64,000 nucleotides of DNA. Source: Sulfitobacter noctilucicola (GTDB taxonomy: Bacteria > Pseudomonadota > Alphaproteobacteria > Rhodobacterales > Rhodobacteraceae). Positions 29,800-38,629 of this stretch are shown here, piece by piece. The notes beneath the pieces are model-generated. The model had not been told where the DNA came from. It ran no database searches and saw only the letters and a list, made by a program, of their open reading frames with translations. The position numbers and the translations under genes were made by a program. The DNA lies in NCBI RefSeq assembly GCF_000622385.1, contig NZ_JASD01000005.1, forward strand, positions 1-64,000, given 5' to 3'. Position 1 is the stretch's first letter, and every line of letters begins with the position of its first letter.

Positions 29800-30990
29800 G
29801 TGTCTAACGTTCTGAAAAAAGAAGACTTCATCATGCCGGAAGGTGTGATCTACCTTGATGGAAACTCATTGGGTCCGATGCCCAAATCCGTGCCCGAGCG
29901 GTTGGCTCAAGTGATGAACGAGGAATGGGCGCAGATGCTGATCCGGGGCTGGAACAAAGCCGGCTGGATGGCACAACCTACGGATATCGGAACACGTGTC
30001 GGCAGGCTTATCGGGGCTGAGGCAGGGTCGGTGGTGATGGGCGACACGCTGTCAGTCAAGGTATATCAGGCACTGGCCGCGGGGCTGAAAATGCGCCCTG
30101 ACCGCCGCGTGATCCTCAGCGACAATGGCAATTTCCCCAGTGACCTTTACATGGCCGAGGGGCTGGTAGGTCTGTTGGGTCAAGACTATGAGCTTCGGAC
30201 TGTGGCGCCCGAAGACGTAGCGGGTGCCATCGATGATGATGTGGCTGTTGTGATGCTGACCGAGGTCGATTACCGCACGGGTCGCATGCATGACATGAAG
30301 GCAGTCACGGAGATGGCCTATGCAGCAGGTGCTGTGATGGTATGGGATCTGGCGCATTCCGCCGGTGCGATTCCCGTCGATCTGGCGGCGGCGAACTGCG
30401 AATTTGCGGTGGGATGTACCTATAAATATCTGAATGGCGGGCCCGGTGCGCCTGCGTTTATCTATGTGCGCCCCGATTTGGCGGACACGGCAGAACCAGC
30501 GCTTAGTGGATGGTTGGGCCATGCCAGCCCTTTTGACTTTGATCTGCATTATAAGCCCGCGCAAGGGATCGAGCGGATGCGCGTCGGCACACCGCCGGTG
30601 TTGCAAATGGCGGCTTTGGATGAAGCGATGAAAGTCTGGGATGGGATAGCCATGTCGGATGTCCGCGCGGCATCTATTGCGTTGCAGGAACAGTTCATCG
30701 AAGAGGTCGAGCGTGATGTGCCGCAGCTTTCTCTGGCCAGCCCGCGCGAGGCGAAGCAACGTGGCTCGCAGGTGTCGTTCCGGTTCGAGCATGGCTATGC
30801 GGCGATGCAGGCTGTGATCGACAGGGGTGTGATCGGCGACTTCCGTGCGCCGGATATCATGCGTTTCGGATTTACACCTTTATATCTTGATAGCAGTGAC
30901 GTCACCGCGGCAGTCAAGATCATCCGTGATGTAATGGAGAACCGTCTTTGGGATGATGAGGCCTACAAGGTGCGCGGTCGCGTCACTTGA
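29800..30990 (+). CDS. kynU: Kynureninase
   Basis: The 396-residue PLP enzyme cleaves kynurenine to anthranilate and alanine. Visible are IYLDGNSLGPMP at the N-terminus, VVMGDTLSVKVYQAL, VMVWDLAHSAGAIPVDL, the PLP Lys in GCTYKYLNGGPGAP, and the C-terminal FGFTPLYLDSSDV. It begins with GTG right after the kynA stop. The anthranilate it forms is the substrate of the CoA ligase in the same operon. No kynurenine formamidase gene is present. Confidence 0.95.
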   Translation: MSNVLKKEDFIMPEGVIYLDGNSLGPMPKSVPERLAQVMNEEWAQMLIRGWNKAGWMAQPTDIGTRVGRLIGAEAGSVVMGDTLSVKVYQALAAGLKMRPDRRVILSDNGNFPSDLYMAEGLVGLLGQDYELRTVAPEDVAGAIDDDVAVVMLTEVDYRTGRMHDMKAVTEMAYAAGAVMVWDLAHSAGAIPVDLAAANCEFAVGCTYKYLNGGPGAPAFIYVRPDLADTAEPALSGWLGHASPFDFDLHYKPAQGIERMRVGTPPVLQMAALDEAMKVWDGIAMSDVRAASIALQEQFIEEVERDVPQLSLASPREAKQRGSQVSFRFEHGYAAMQAVIDRGVIGDFRAPDIMRFGFTPLYLDSSDVTAAVKIIRDVMENRLWDDEAYKVRGRVT

Positions 30991-31065
30991 ATGGTTTTTG
31001 TTAACAGATAGTTAACGCCTTACCTTCAAGTTTTAGGTTAACGCCATGAGCGGTCGAGTTACGTC

Positions 31066-31860
31066 CTACTTCGACCGCAAAAGCGGGGAAGCCGCTGTCG
31101 ATAGCGCGAAAAGAAATGCCGCTGCGACGACGATGCTTGGCCCGGTTGGCGTGTCATAGATGTAGGAGGCCGAGAGGCCAGCACCGATGGCGATTGAGCC
31201 AAGAACTGCGGCACAGATTGCCATGCCTTCGGGCGTGCGGGCGAAGGGGCGGGCAGCGGCGGCGGGGATAATAAGCATAGCCGCGATCAGCAATGCGCCC
31301 ACGACCTTAAGTGCCACAGCAACGGTAAGAGCAAGCGCTAGCGTCAGAACCAGCTGTTCACGGCGCGGATTACCACCAGATGCGGTCGCCAGATCCGGGT
31401 TGAGCGTAGCGGTCAACAGCGCCTGCCATCGTGACAACAGCAGCACGATAACAAGCGCGGCACCGCCCCAGATTACAGCGACGTCTGTCTTCGACACCGC
31501 CAGAATATCGCCAAAAAGATATGCCGAAAGGTCAACCCGTTGTCCCGGTACAAGTGACACCGCCACAAGTCCCATCGCAAGGCCCGCATGCGCCAGAACG
31601 CCCAGCAGCGCGTCAGCGCTTACCTGTCTGTCAGACAACCCGCTGACAATCAGGGCCATGGCCAGCGCGACAAGCATCACACCGGCAAGGACGGGCAGGT
31701 CGGTCGCTAGTGCAAGGGCCACGCCCAAAAGTGCGGCATGACTGGTGGCATCGCCAAAGTAGGCCATCCGGCGCCAGACCACAAAACAGCCTAAAGGTGC
31801 GGCTGCGAGGGCCACGCCCAGACCTGCGAGCGCGGCCCGGATCATGAAATCATCTAACAT
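31066..31860 (-). CDS. znuB: Zinc ABC transporter permease
   Basis: The 264-residue ABC-3-family membrane protein has about eight predicted helices and family motifs GCFVVWRRMAYFGDATSHAALLG and AMLIIPAAAARPFA. Its start is one base inside the ZnuC stop. It forms the channel of the Zn2+ importer with ZnuA and ZnuC. Confidence 0.92.
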   Translation of the reverse strand: MLDDFMIRAALAGLGVALAAAPLGCFVVWRRMAYFGDATSHAALLGVALALATDLPVLAGVMLVALAMALIVSGLSDRQVSADALLGVLAHAGLAMGLVAVSLVPGQRVDLSAYLFGDILAVSKTDVAVIWGGAALVIVLLLSRWQALLTATLNPDLATASGGNPRREQLVLTLALALTVAVALKVVGALLIAAMLIIPAAAARPFARTPEGMAICAAVLGSIAIGAGLSASYIYDTPTGPSIVVAAAFLFALSTAASPLLRSK

Positions 31861-32615
31861 CAGTGGGTGTGTCCGTTCTCGTGCTCGTGACCATGCGCAT
31901 GTTGATGATCGTGGTCATGGTCGTGATGGTGTCGGTAAAGCGCCAGGGTCCCTTTGGTGCCCGTCCCGAACAGGGCGCGGTACTCAGGCGCATCTGCGAC
32001 AATATCAGGCGCACCTTCGCAACACACATGGCCATTTAGGCACATCACGCGATCTGATGCGGCCATCACCACATGCAGGTCATGGCTGACCATCAGAACC
32101 GCCACACCCAGATCGCGGCGCACCGCCTCAATCTGCCGATAGAAAGCCGCAGCACCGGGTTGATCCAACCCCTGCGTGGCTTCATCCAGAATAAGGATGT
32201 CAGGCTTGGCCAACAACGCCCGTGCCAGTAGAACACGCTGGAACTGACCGCCTGACAATGATGACATTTGCGCTTCTTTAAGCTCGGGAACACCGGCGCG
32301 ATCCAGTGCATCGCTTACATCTGCCGCAGTCTGGCGCTTGGGCAGGTTCAGGAACCTTTGCACGGTGAGGGGCAGCGTCGCGTCGATCTGCAGCTTTTGC
32401 GGCACGTAGCCGATGCGCAATCCCGGCGCGCGGTGAACCGTCCCCTTCGCGGGGCGCAGCGCGCCTATCAACGCGCGCAGCAGGCTTGATTTGCCTGACC
32501 CGTTCGGGCCGACGATTGTGACAATCTCGCCCGCGTTAATTGACATGGTGACGTTGCTCAGCACGGTGGTCTTGCCGTAACCGAGCGTCAGGCCCTTGGT
32601 CGAAATGAGGCTCAC
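31860..32615 (-). CDS. znuC: Zinc ABC transporter ATPase
   Basis: The 251-residue ATPase has Walker A GPNGSGKSS, signature LSGGQFQRVLLARALL and Walker B ILILDEATQGLD. The GTG at 32615 was chosen: it overlaps the zur stop (GTGA) and has AGGAG nine bases upstream; an ATG at 32642 would reach into zur. The C-terminus ends in a dense His/Asp tail (YRHHHDHDHDHQHAHG and further), which may bind zinc. Confidence 0.92.
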   Translation of the reverse strand: MSLISTKGLTLGYGKTTVLSNVTMSINAGEIVTIVGPNGSGKSSLLRALIGALRPAKGTVHRAPGLRIGYVPQKLQIDATLPLTVQRFLNLPKRQTAADVSDALDRAGVPELKEAQMSSLSGGQFQRVLLARALLAKPDILILDEATQGLDQPGAAAFYRQIEAVRRDLGVAVLMVSHDLHVVMAASDRVMCLNGHVCCEGAPDIVADAPEYRALFGTGTKGTLALYRHHHDHDHDHQHAHGHEHENGHTH

Positions 32616-33091
32616 GCGGGGGGCTCCTGACAATTCGGGCAAAGCCCTTCGGCTTCAATGACCGTGCGTTTGATGACAAAGCCCGCAGCCTTTGCCGCGT
32701 CTACCAGACGGCCCGATGCAGGTTGCGTATCGGTTTCGGCGACAGACTTGCAGTCGGTGCAGATGAGAAAAGCCGGTGTCTGGCACGCGCCCAGATGCGC
32801 ACAGGCTATATAGGCGTTCAACGCTTCGATTTTATGCGCAAATCCGGCTTTTACGAGAAAGTCGAGCGCACGGTAGGCGACAGGTGGTTGTGTGCCCAAG
32901 CCCTCTGCAGAAAGCGTGCCCAATACATCGTAGGCACCCAAGGCGCGGTGATGGGCAAGCAAAATTTCAAGCACTCTGCGGCGAACAGCTGTCAGCCTCA
33001 AACCTTTTTCAGCACAGTGTTTTTCCGCCTCCGACAGCGTATCTTTTACGCAGTGCCGGTGATCATGCGGTTCAAATCCGATGGTTGACAC
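32612..33091 (-). CDS. zur: Zinc uptake regulator (Fur family)
   Basis: The 159-residue regulator has the Fur winged helix (LRLTAVRRRVLEILLAHHRALGAYDVLGTL, PVAYRALDFLV) and a structural zinc site with Cys pairs (LICTDC and CPNC). The GTG at 33091 has GGAGA upstream; a long upstream extension in frame would cover the promoter and the divergent gene and was rejected. It represses znuA and znuCB when zinc is plentiful. Confidence 0.9.
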   Translation of the reverse strand: MSTIGFEPHDHRHCVKDTLSEAEKHCAEKGLRLTAVRRRVLEILLAHHRALGAYDVLGTLSAEGLGTQPPVAYRALDFLVKAGFAHKIEALNAYIACAHLGACQTPAFLICTDCKSVAETDTQPASGRLVDAAKAAGFVIKRTVIEAEGLCPNCQEPPA

Positions 33092-33117
33092 GAGTTTCTC
33101 CAGTTTCGCGTATTGAT

Positions 33118-33161
33118 ATGTTATAACATTCAGGGTAGCAACTGTAATACTATAACATTTA
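33118..33161. promoter_or_regulatory. Two Zur boxes in the zur-znuA divergent region
   Basis: A perfect 12-base palindrome ATGTTATAACAT lies at 33118-33129. A second site, GTAATACTATAACATTTA (33144-33161), matches the known alphaproteobacterial Zur box form GAAATGTTATAACATTTC at 14 of 18 positions. They sit between the divergent starts of zur-znuCB and znuA, where both promoters must lie. Confidence 0.8.
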
Positions 33162-33172
33162 TGGGGATTGTG

Positions 33173-34228
33173 ATGCGTCGCTTGTTTTTTGTCTTCTGTG
33201 CTGTGCCAACAATGGGGTGGGCCGAGGTGCCACGCGTCGTCGTGGATATCGCGCCCGTTCACGGGCTGGTGGCCCGTATTATGGATGGTGTCGGTTCTCC
33301 CGAGCTTTTGCTGCCACCCACGGCCTCGCCGCACAGCTATGCCATGCGCCCGTCCGAGGCGCGGATGCTGTCGAAGGCGGAGCTTTTTGTTTGGGTGGGG
33401 CCGGAACTGACCCCGTGGCTTGAAGATGCCGTCGAGAACCTTGCGGATCAATCCGTGCAAATGGCCTTGTTGGATCAGGCAACAGCGCTGCCTGCACGGG
33501 TTGGCTTGTCTGTCTCCTTAGAGGACGCCCACGATGACGATCACGACAGTCACGACGAGGAACATGATGGTCACGATGACCACGACGATCACGATAAGGA
33601 CCATGTCGGTCATGATGGCCACGACGATCATGAGGATCACGAAGACGGTCACGATGATCATGACAAACATGACGAAGACAAAGCCGACCATGCCCATGAC
33701 CACAGCGATCATGTGGTCGACCCTCACGGGTGGCTTGATCCTTCGGTCGGCGTGATCTGGGCCGAATCCATTACCGACCAGCTTTCGGCGCTCGATCCAG
33801 AGAACAAAGAAAAGTATGCCGCTAATCTTGCAAGCTTTGCCGAGGAAGTAACCGCTTTTTCAGTCAAGTGGACGGGTCCATTGTCAGAGGTTTCCGACCA
33901 GCGCTACATCGTGTTGCACGATGCATTTCAGTACTTCGAAAAAGCGTATGATCTGAGCGAACCGCTCGCGATTGCGCCTAGTGATGCGTCAGAACCCGGT
34001 GCTGCAAGGATTGCGGACCTGAAAGCCGCTATTTCGGCCAGCGGTGCAACCTGCGCTTTCTCAGAGCCGCAGAACAACACACGCATGATTACGCTGGTCA
34101 CGGAAGGCTTGGACTTCAAAGCAGCCACGCTTGATCCGATGGGGAGCGATTTGCCCCTTGGGCCTGATCACTATCTTGGGACGATTGACGCGCTTGCGGG
34201 TGAATTCCTCAGCTGCTTGAGCCGTTAA
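33173..34228 (+). CDS. znuA: Zinc-binding protein of the ZnuABC importer
   Basis: The 351-residue protein has a short signal peptide (RRLFFVFCAVPTMGWA) followed by the ZnuA/TroA fold (VHGLVARIMDGVGSPELLLPPTASPHSY, HGWLDPSVGVIWAE, IVLHDAFQYFEKAY, CAFSEPQNN). A very long His/Asp/Glu loop spans about residues 118-180, longer than in the usual family. The start at 33173 was preferred to 33161, which overlaps the second Zur box. The gene ends before a terminator at 34281. Confidence 0.92.
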   Translation: MRRLFFVFCAVPTMGWAEVPRVVVDIAPVHGLVARIMDGVGSPELLLPPTASPHSYAMRPSEARMLSKAELFVWVGPELTPWLEDAVENLADQSVQMALLDQATALPARVGLSVSLEDAHDDDHDSHDEEHDGHDDHDDHDKDHVGHDGHDDHEDHEDGHDDHDKHDEDKADHAHDHSDHVVDPHGWLDPSVGVIWAESITDQLSALDPENKEKYAANLASFAEEVTAFSVKWTGPLSEVSDQRYIVLHDAFQYFEKAYDLSEPLAIAPSDASEPGAARIADLKAAISASGATCAFSEPQNNTRMITLVTEGLDFKAATLDPMGSDLPLGPDHYLGTIDALAGEFLSCLSR

Positions 34229-34280
34229 GCGAGCATTCGGGCGTCAGGCACTCAACAAAGCTGGCGATCCTGTAATCAAG

Positions 34281-34320
34281 AATGGCCCCGCACGCCTATG
34301 TGGCGGGGCCATTAGTCTTT
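34281..34320 (+). terminator. Rho-independent terminator of znuA
   Basis: An eleven-base perfect stem (AATGGCCCCGC paired with GCGGGGCCATT, 34281-34313) with an eleven-base loop is followed by AGTCTTTT. It lies 50 bases after the znuA stop and 20 bases before the end of the convergent phoX gene. Confidence 0.88.
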
Positions 34321-34333
34321 TAATCGTCTATGC

Positions 34334-36358
34334 CTAAACGGCGATCTTGCCGCCGCCCGTCTTTGTCACCACCAGCACGGATGGCCGTGGCGGCATTGCG
34401 GGGTCGAAATCAGGCCAGCGCGTTGCAGGATCTTCGAAGGTCGAGTTGCGCTCGAAGCCCGGCAGGTCCTTGGTGCCATCGGTGCCCGGGTGCTGGACCG
34501 CAAGGAACAGGGTCTCACCGTTGTCGGTGAAGTAGGGGCCGCACATCTCGCCGCCGACGGGGCAGCGGAAGAACAGCTTTGAGGTCCCACGTGCTTCGCC
34601 TTCGGTCTCAAGTGCATAGAGGCCGTCGGATTTGCCGGTTTTGCCCCAGTTCGATCCCTGATCCGTAGAAATCCACAGGCGTCCGTCTGCGTCGAAGGCA
34701 CAGTTGTCGGGAGAGCCGAACCAGCCGTTCTGGGAGGTTTCGGGGTTCCACTGCGCACCAACCTCGGAGATGTTCGGATCGCCGCATTTCACAAGAATCG
34801 ACCATGTGCCGGAGGTTGCAGCATGATTGCCGCCATCCTCTTTGACCTCGATGATATGACCAAAGCTGCTGTCCGCGCGCGGGTTTGCTGCATTCACATC
34901 ATCGGGTTTGCGCCGCGTGTTGTTGGTAAGCATGATATAGGCCGTGCCATCACCGCGCGGTTGCGCGTCTTCGGGGCGGTCCATAGGTGTGGCACCCAGC
35001 AGATCGGCAGCGAGGCGGGTGTCAATCATCACATCGCCTTGATCGTTGAACCCGTTTTCAGCGGTGAGGGGCCCTTGGCCGTGTATCAGCGGCAACCATG
35101 CAACCGTGCCATCTTCGTCAAAACGCGCCACGTAGAGCGTGCCCTCATCCAGCAAATTGCTGTTTTCGGCAGCAACTTCCGAAACCGATCCGTCAGAGAC
35201 ATATTTGTACTGATAATCGAAGCGGTTGTCGTCGCCCATATAGACCACAAGTTTGCCATCACTGCTGACCGTTGTTTCGGCCCCCTCGTGGCGGAACCGA
35301 CCCAAGGCGGTGCGTTTGATCGGGGTGGACGTCGGGTCCATCGGATCGACCTCGACCACCCAGCCGAATTTGTTCGGCGCATTAGGTTCACGGTCGATGT
35401 TGAAACGGTCGTGGCGCGTGCCCCAGTTGTACCACATGCCTGGCACACCGTAGCGCTTTTTAGAGGCGGCATCGCTGTGACCGGTCAGGTCTGGCTTGCC
35501 TTCGCTGTCCAGCGTATCGGTCCAGTAATAGCCGTGAAAGTTCTCCTCGGCCATCAACCATGTACCCCAAGGCGTCATGCCGCCAGCACAGTTGTTCAGT
35601 GTCCCGATCACATTCATGCCTGCAGGGTCATCATTGGTTTTCATCCGGTCATGACCTGCGGCAGGACCGCTTAGCGTCATTGCCGTGTCCAGCGGCGTGA
35701 TGCGGCGATTCATTTTGCCATCGCGCACAACGGACCATTTTCCCGCATCATCGCGGGTGATCTCGACCACGGAGCCGCCATGCGCGGCCATCTCGATGTC
35801 GATTAGCTCGGGCGTCATGCCTTTGAAACCGTCCCGATCCTGACGGCCAAGACCGGGGAACATCACTTCTTCGTTGGTGTATTCGTGGTTGACGCATAGC
35901 AGGCCGTGTGTGCCTTCGTCGTTCAGTGAGACAAAGCCCACATAGTCATTGTTGTAGCCGAACTGCTTCAGCTGCGCCTCGGCCGTCTGGTTCATCACAT
36001 CAAACTCGGGCGCGTCCGCCGTGATCGGATCGCCCCAACGCAACAGGATCTGCGCGTCATAGCCATCTGCCACATGGTGTGTTTCGTCGTTCCCTGCGGC
36101 GAGTTCGTCAAAGACATAGCGACTGGCGCTGGCCGCTTGGCCGGCATTGGGCGCGATCATTGCGGATGTCCCAAAGAGCGCAGTCGTCGCCGATACGCCA
36201 AGCATCCCGCGAAGCACGTCGCGACGGCCATAACGTGCGTTGATGACGTCGCCGATGGTGCGCGACAAGTTTGGATTTGTTGGAATATCATCGAAGGCTT
36301 CAAAGGCTTCTGCTTTGTTTCCAATGGTCGGATCGTTCAGGATATCTTTGCGGTTCAT
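34334..36358 (-). CDS. phoX: PhoX-family alkaline phosphatase
   Basis: The 674-residue protein belongs to the PhoX/DUF839 family, Ca2+/Fe-dependent phosphatases that release phosphate from organic esters in the periplasm. Family traits are LCVNHEYTNEEVMFPG, NNCAGGMTPWGTWLMAEENFHGY, and FRHEGAETTVSSDGKLVVYMGDD. A Tat-type signal lies at about residues 45-76 (GRRDVLRGMLG, then hydrophobic), after an unusually long cytoplasmic-looking leader of about 45 residues, common in this family. The gene is alone between convergent znuA and the photolyase-like gene. Confidence 0.9.
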   Translation of the reverse strand: MNRKDILNDPTIGNKAEAFEAFDDIPTNPNLSRTIGDVINARYGRRDVLRGMLGVSATTALFGTSAMIAPNAGQAASASRYVFDELAAGNDETHHVADGYDAQILLRWGDPITADAPEFDVMNQTAEAQLKQFGYNNDYVGFVSLNDEGTHGLLCVNHEYTNEEVMFPGLGRQDRDGFKGMTPELIDIEMAAHGGSVVEITRDDAGKWSVVRDGKMNRRITPLDTAMTLSGPAAGHDRMKTNDDPAGMNVIGTLNNCAGGMTPWGTWLMAEENFHGYYWTDTLDSEGKPDLTGHSDAASKKRYGVPGMWYNWGTRHDRFNIDREPNAPNKFGWVVEVDPMDPTSTPIKRTALGRFRHEGAETTVSSDGKLVVYMGDDNRFDYQYKYVSDGSVSEVAAENSNLLDEGTLYVARFDEDGTVAWLPLIHGQGPLTAENGFNDQGDVMIDTRLAADLLGATPMDRPEDAQPRGDGTAYIMLTNNTRRKPDDVNAANPRADSSFGHIIEVKEDGGNHAATSGTWSILVKCGDPNISEVGAQWNPETSQNGWFGSPDNCAFDADGRLWISTDQGSNWGKTGKSDGLYALETEGEARGTSKLFFRCPVGGEMCGPYFTDNGETLFLAVQHPGTDGTKDLPGFERNSTFEDPATRWPDFDPAMPPRPSVLVVTKTGGGKIAV

Positions 36359-36507
36359 GCGTGGCTCCCCAAGGCTGCGGTTTGTATCGGCGCTGGTCTG
36401 GACTGAGTCTGTTAAACAATTGTGACACTATTCCTTCGCCGCAGAACAGCCGTGTTTTAGACTATGGTTCAATGCAAGCACCACGACACGGGCTATCGTT
36501 TCAAAGG

Positions 36508-37707
36508 CTATTGCCCGAAGGTCGCGATGAGGTCGGGAATGTGTTTGCGGAAGGGGAAGAACCCTTTGGTTGCCTTCGGCCACGCGGTGCTGTCCAGAGA
36601 CCGGCGATAAAGGCTGAGTGGGACGCCATCTTGTAGCGCCTCGTATACATCCAGCGCCTGACGGGCCGGCCCGGTCGGGGCATAGGGTGCTACAATCTGT
36701 TCGAGCCTGTGTAACTGCGCCCACCGACTGATCGCCTGCGCATCAGCGAGCACATCCAGGGTCACGCCATCCGGCAGCACGGACCTTGCCGCTTCAAGCC
36801 GGAAGGTCGCGACGTGGGGTGCCATAGTCCATGGGCTGTGACGGTCTGTCGTCTCGCTATAGGCGATCGCTACAGGTTCGGACGCATGTCGGAGCATACG
36901 AGGAAGGTCGATATCCTCGCCGTGAAGAAGGATGCCGTAGCGTGCAGGGAGGGGCAGGGGATCACTGGGTTGTAAGGGCACGATTGCAGGAGGTTCAGGC
37001 GCGTCAATCGGGGGCGCCTCACTGGCAAGACCTGTTACACTTTCAAACCGGCCGCCTGTGAATTTCGCGATGTTGTCCGGTTGCGCCAGATAGGTTTTGC
37101 CACGGGTCTGGATGCCTGCGACCCAACGCCAGCTAAGCGTGTTGACGGCCACATCGCCATCGAGCAGATGCCTGAGAAAAAAGTCTGCACCGAGTTGCCA
37201 CGGCAATTGCAACGTAAATATCCAGATCGAAGCAAACCACATGCGCGCGTGATTGTGCAGATAACCAGTGCTGACAAGTTCATGCGCCCATGCGTCGAAC
37301 GGGGCGATACCGGTCTGGCCAAGACAGGCTTCTTCCCACCGCGCGCGCAGACCCGCCTGAGATTGCACGTCATCGCGCAAGCGGTTGAGATCATGGAGGT
37401 ATTGATCCCACACTGTTGGCCGTTGCTGAATCCAGCCTTTCCAGTAGGTGCGCCAGAAAACCTCCGCCAGAAACTTGTCGGCCTCAGCGGTTGTATGCTG
37501 CGCCAAAACAGCGCGGGTAACTGCCGTCTCATCCAGTAGTCGCGCCCTGATGTAAGGCGACAGCACCGACACGTGGTCATGCGCGCCGGGGCCGTGATCA
37601 AAGTTGCGCAATCGTGCGTATTCGACACCGGCGTGCGGTACAAACTGTGCCAGACGCTTGCGGGCTTCGGTCAATGTTGGCGGGAATTGTGTCAGTGCAT
37701 CGGTCAT
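36508..37707 (-). CDS. Photolyase/cryptochrome FAD-domain protein with extra C-terminal domain
   Basis: The 399-residue protein contains the FAD-binding domain of the photolyase family at its N-terminal side (about residues 20-230): HVSVLSPYIRARLL, FLAEVFWRTYWKGW, GYLHNHARMWFASIWIF, and SWRWVAGIQTRGKTYLAQPDNI. The usual N-terminal antenna domain is missing. Residues 250-399 look like an alpha/beta domain (GILLHGEDIDLPRML), perhaps a moved antenna domain. The ATG at 37707 was chosen over a TTG ten codons upstream, though neither has a clear binding site. DNA repair or light signalling is possible. Confidence 0.75.
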   Translation of the reverse strand: MTDALTQFPPTLTEARKRLAQFVPHAGVEYARLRNFDHGPGAHDHVSVLSPYIRARLLDETAVTRAVLAQHTTAEADKFLAEVFWRTYWKGWIQQRPTVWDQYLHDLNRLRDDVQSQAGLRARWEEACLGQTGIAPFDAWAHELVSTGYLHNHARMWFASIWIFTLQLPWQLGADFFLRHLLDGDVAVNTLSWRWVAGIQTRGKTYLAQPDNIAKFTGGRFESVTGLASEAPPIDAPEPPAIVPLQPSDPLPLPARYGILLHGEDIDLPRMLRHASEPVAIAYSETTDRHSPWTMAPHVATFRLEAARSVLPDGVTLDVLADAQAISRWAQLHRLEQIVAPYAPTGPARQALDVYEALQDGVPLSLYRRSLDSTAWPKATKGFFPFRKHIPDLIATFGQ

Positions 37708-37851
37708 ACCGGCGAGATAGGGCGGTGGCCCTGTCAAACAACCGCTGATTTCAAGGGCGCTGCCCCCCTTGAAGCTCCACCCTCACACGACTAATCTGAT
37801 GATAACAGTTTATCGGGTATGGTCCCGCGAACACAAATACAGGCAAACATC

Positions 37852-38505
37852 ATGACCGATTCACACCAGACATTTATGAACCTCGTGCCGATGGTGGTTG
37901 AGCAAACCAGCCGTGGCGAACGGGCCTACGATATCTTTTCGCGCCTGCTGAAAGAACGGATCATTTTCATCAACGGCCCTATTCACAGCGGTATGAGCCA
38001 TCTGGTCGTTGCACAGCTGTTGCACCTTGAGGCGGAAAACCCGTCCAAGGAAATCAGCATGTACATCAACTCTCCGGGTGGTGAAGTGACGGCAGGCCTG
38101 TCGATCTATGACACCATGCAGTACATCCGTCCCAAAGTTTCAACGCTGATTTGCGGCATGGCGGCGTCCATGGGCTCTGTTATCGCGATTGGTGGTGAGC
38201 CGGGGATGCGGTTTGCGCTGCCCAATGCCGAAGTGATGGTGCACCAGCCTTCAGGCGGGTCTCAGGGTATGGCAGCGGATATACTGATCTCTGCACGCCA
38301 CATCGAGAAGACGCGTGAACGGATGTACCAGCTCTATGTAAAACACTCCGGTCAGGACTATGAAACCGTGCAGCGCGCGCTGGACCGTGACACATGGATG
38401 TCACCCGAAGAAGCCAAGGAATGGGGCCACATCGACGAGATCGTCGAGAGCCGCGGCAAGGCGGATGACCCTGATACCCCTAAAAAGGGCAAGGGCGACA
38501 AGTAA
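37852..38505 (+). CDS. clpP: ATP-dependent Clp protease proteolytic subunit
   Basis: The 217-residue serine protease has the catalytic Ser in GMAASMGSV near residue 105 and His in MVHQPSGG near 130, with the Asp further on, all in family positions. The short N-terminal propeptide is present. The ATG at 37852 lies 33 bases after an earlier in-frame start with no binding site. It forms the protease core for ClpX, encoded next. Confidence 0.95.
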   Translation: MTDSHQTFMNLVPMVVEQTSRGERAYDIFSRLLKERIIFINGPIHSGMSHLVVAQLLHLEAENPSKEISMYINSPGGEVTAGLSIYDTMQYIRPKVSTLICGMAASMGSVIAIGGEPGMRFALPNAEVMVHQPSGGSQGMAADILISARHIEKTRERMYQLYVKHSGQDYETVQRALDRDTWMSPEEAKEWGHIDEIVESRGKADDPDTPKKGKGDK

Positions 38506-38629
38506 CCAAGTCCTCGGACGCTGCCATTTTGCGATTGTAGCGTCCAAGGCACTGCCTTAGTGTTCTGGGCAGGAAACATGGCAGCGCCTTTGGTGCTGTA
38601 AAATTCACGACAGACCTGAAAGGGCTGAC

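Noticed and set aside
31050..31078. Inverted repeat GCGGTCGA/TCGACCGC at the znuB end as a terminator
   Set aside because: It overlaps the znuB stop and lacks a T run on the minus strand, so support is too weak.
32612..33460. Long N-terminal extension of the zur frame
   Set aside because: It covers the Zur boxes and the divergent znuA gene; the GTG at 33091 with GGAGA is a better start.
33518..33755. Repeated CAC/GAC units in znuA that could look like a CRISPR array or a simple repeat
   Set aside because: They are irregular codon repeats for His and Asp inside a good gene; no spacer structure.
36359..36470. TGTCACAATTGTTTAAC upstream of phoX as a Pho box
   Set aside because: Only one half resembles the TGTCAT/TGTCAC pattern, so PhoB control cannot be claimed.
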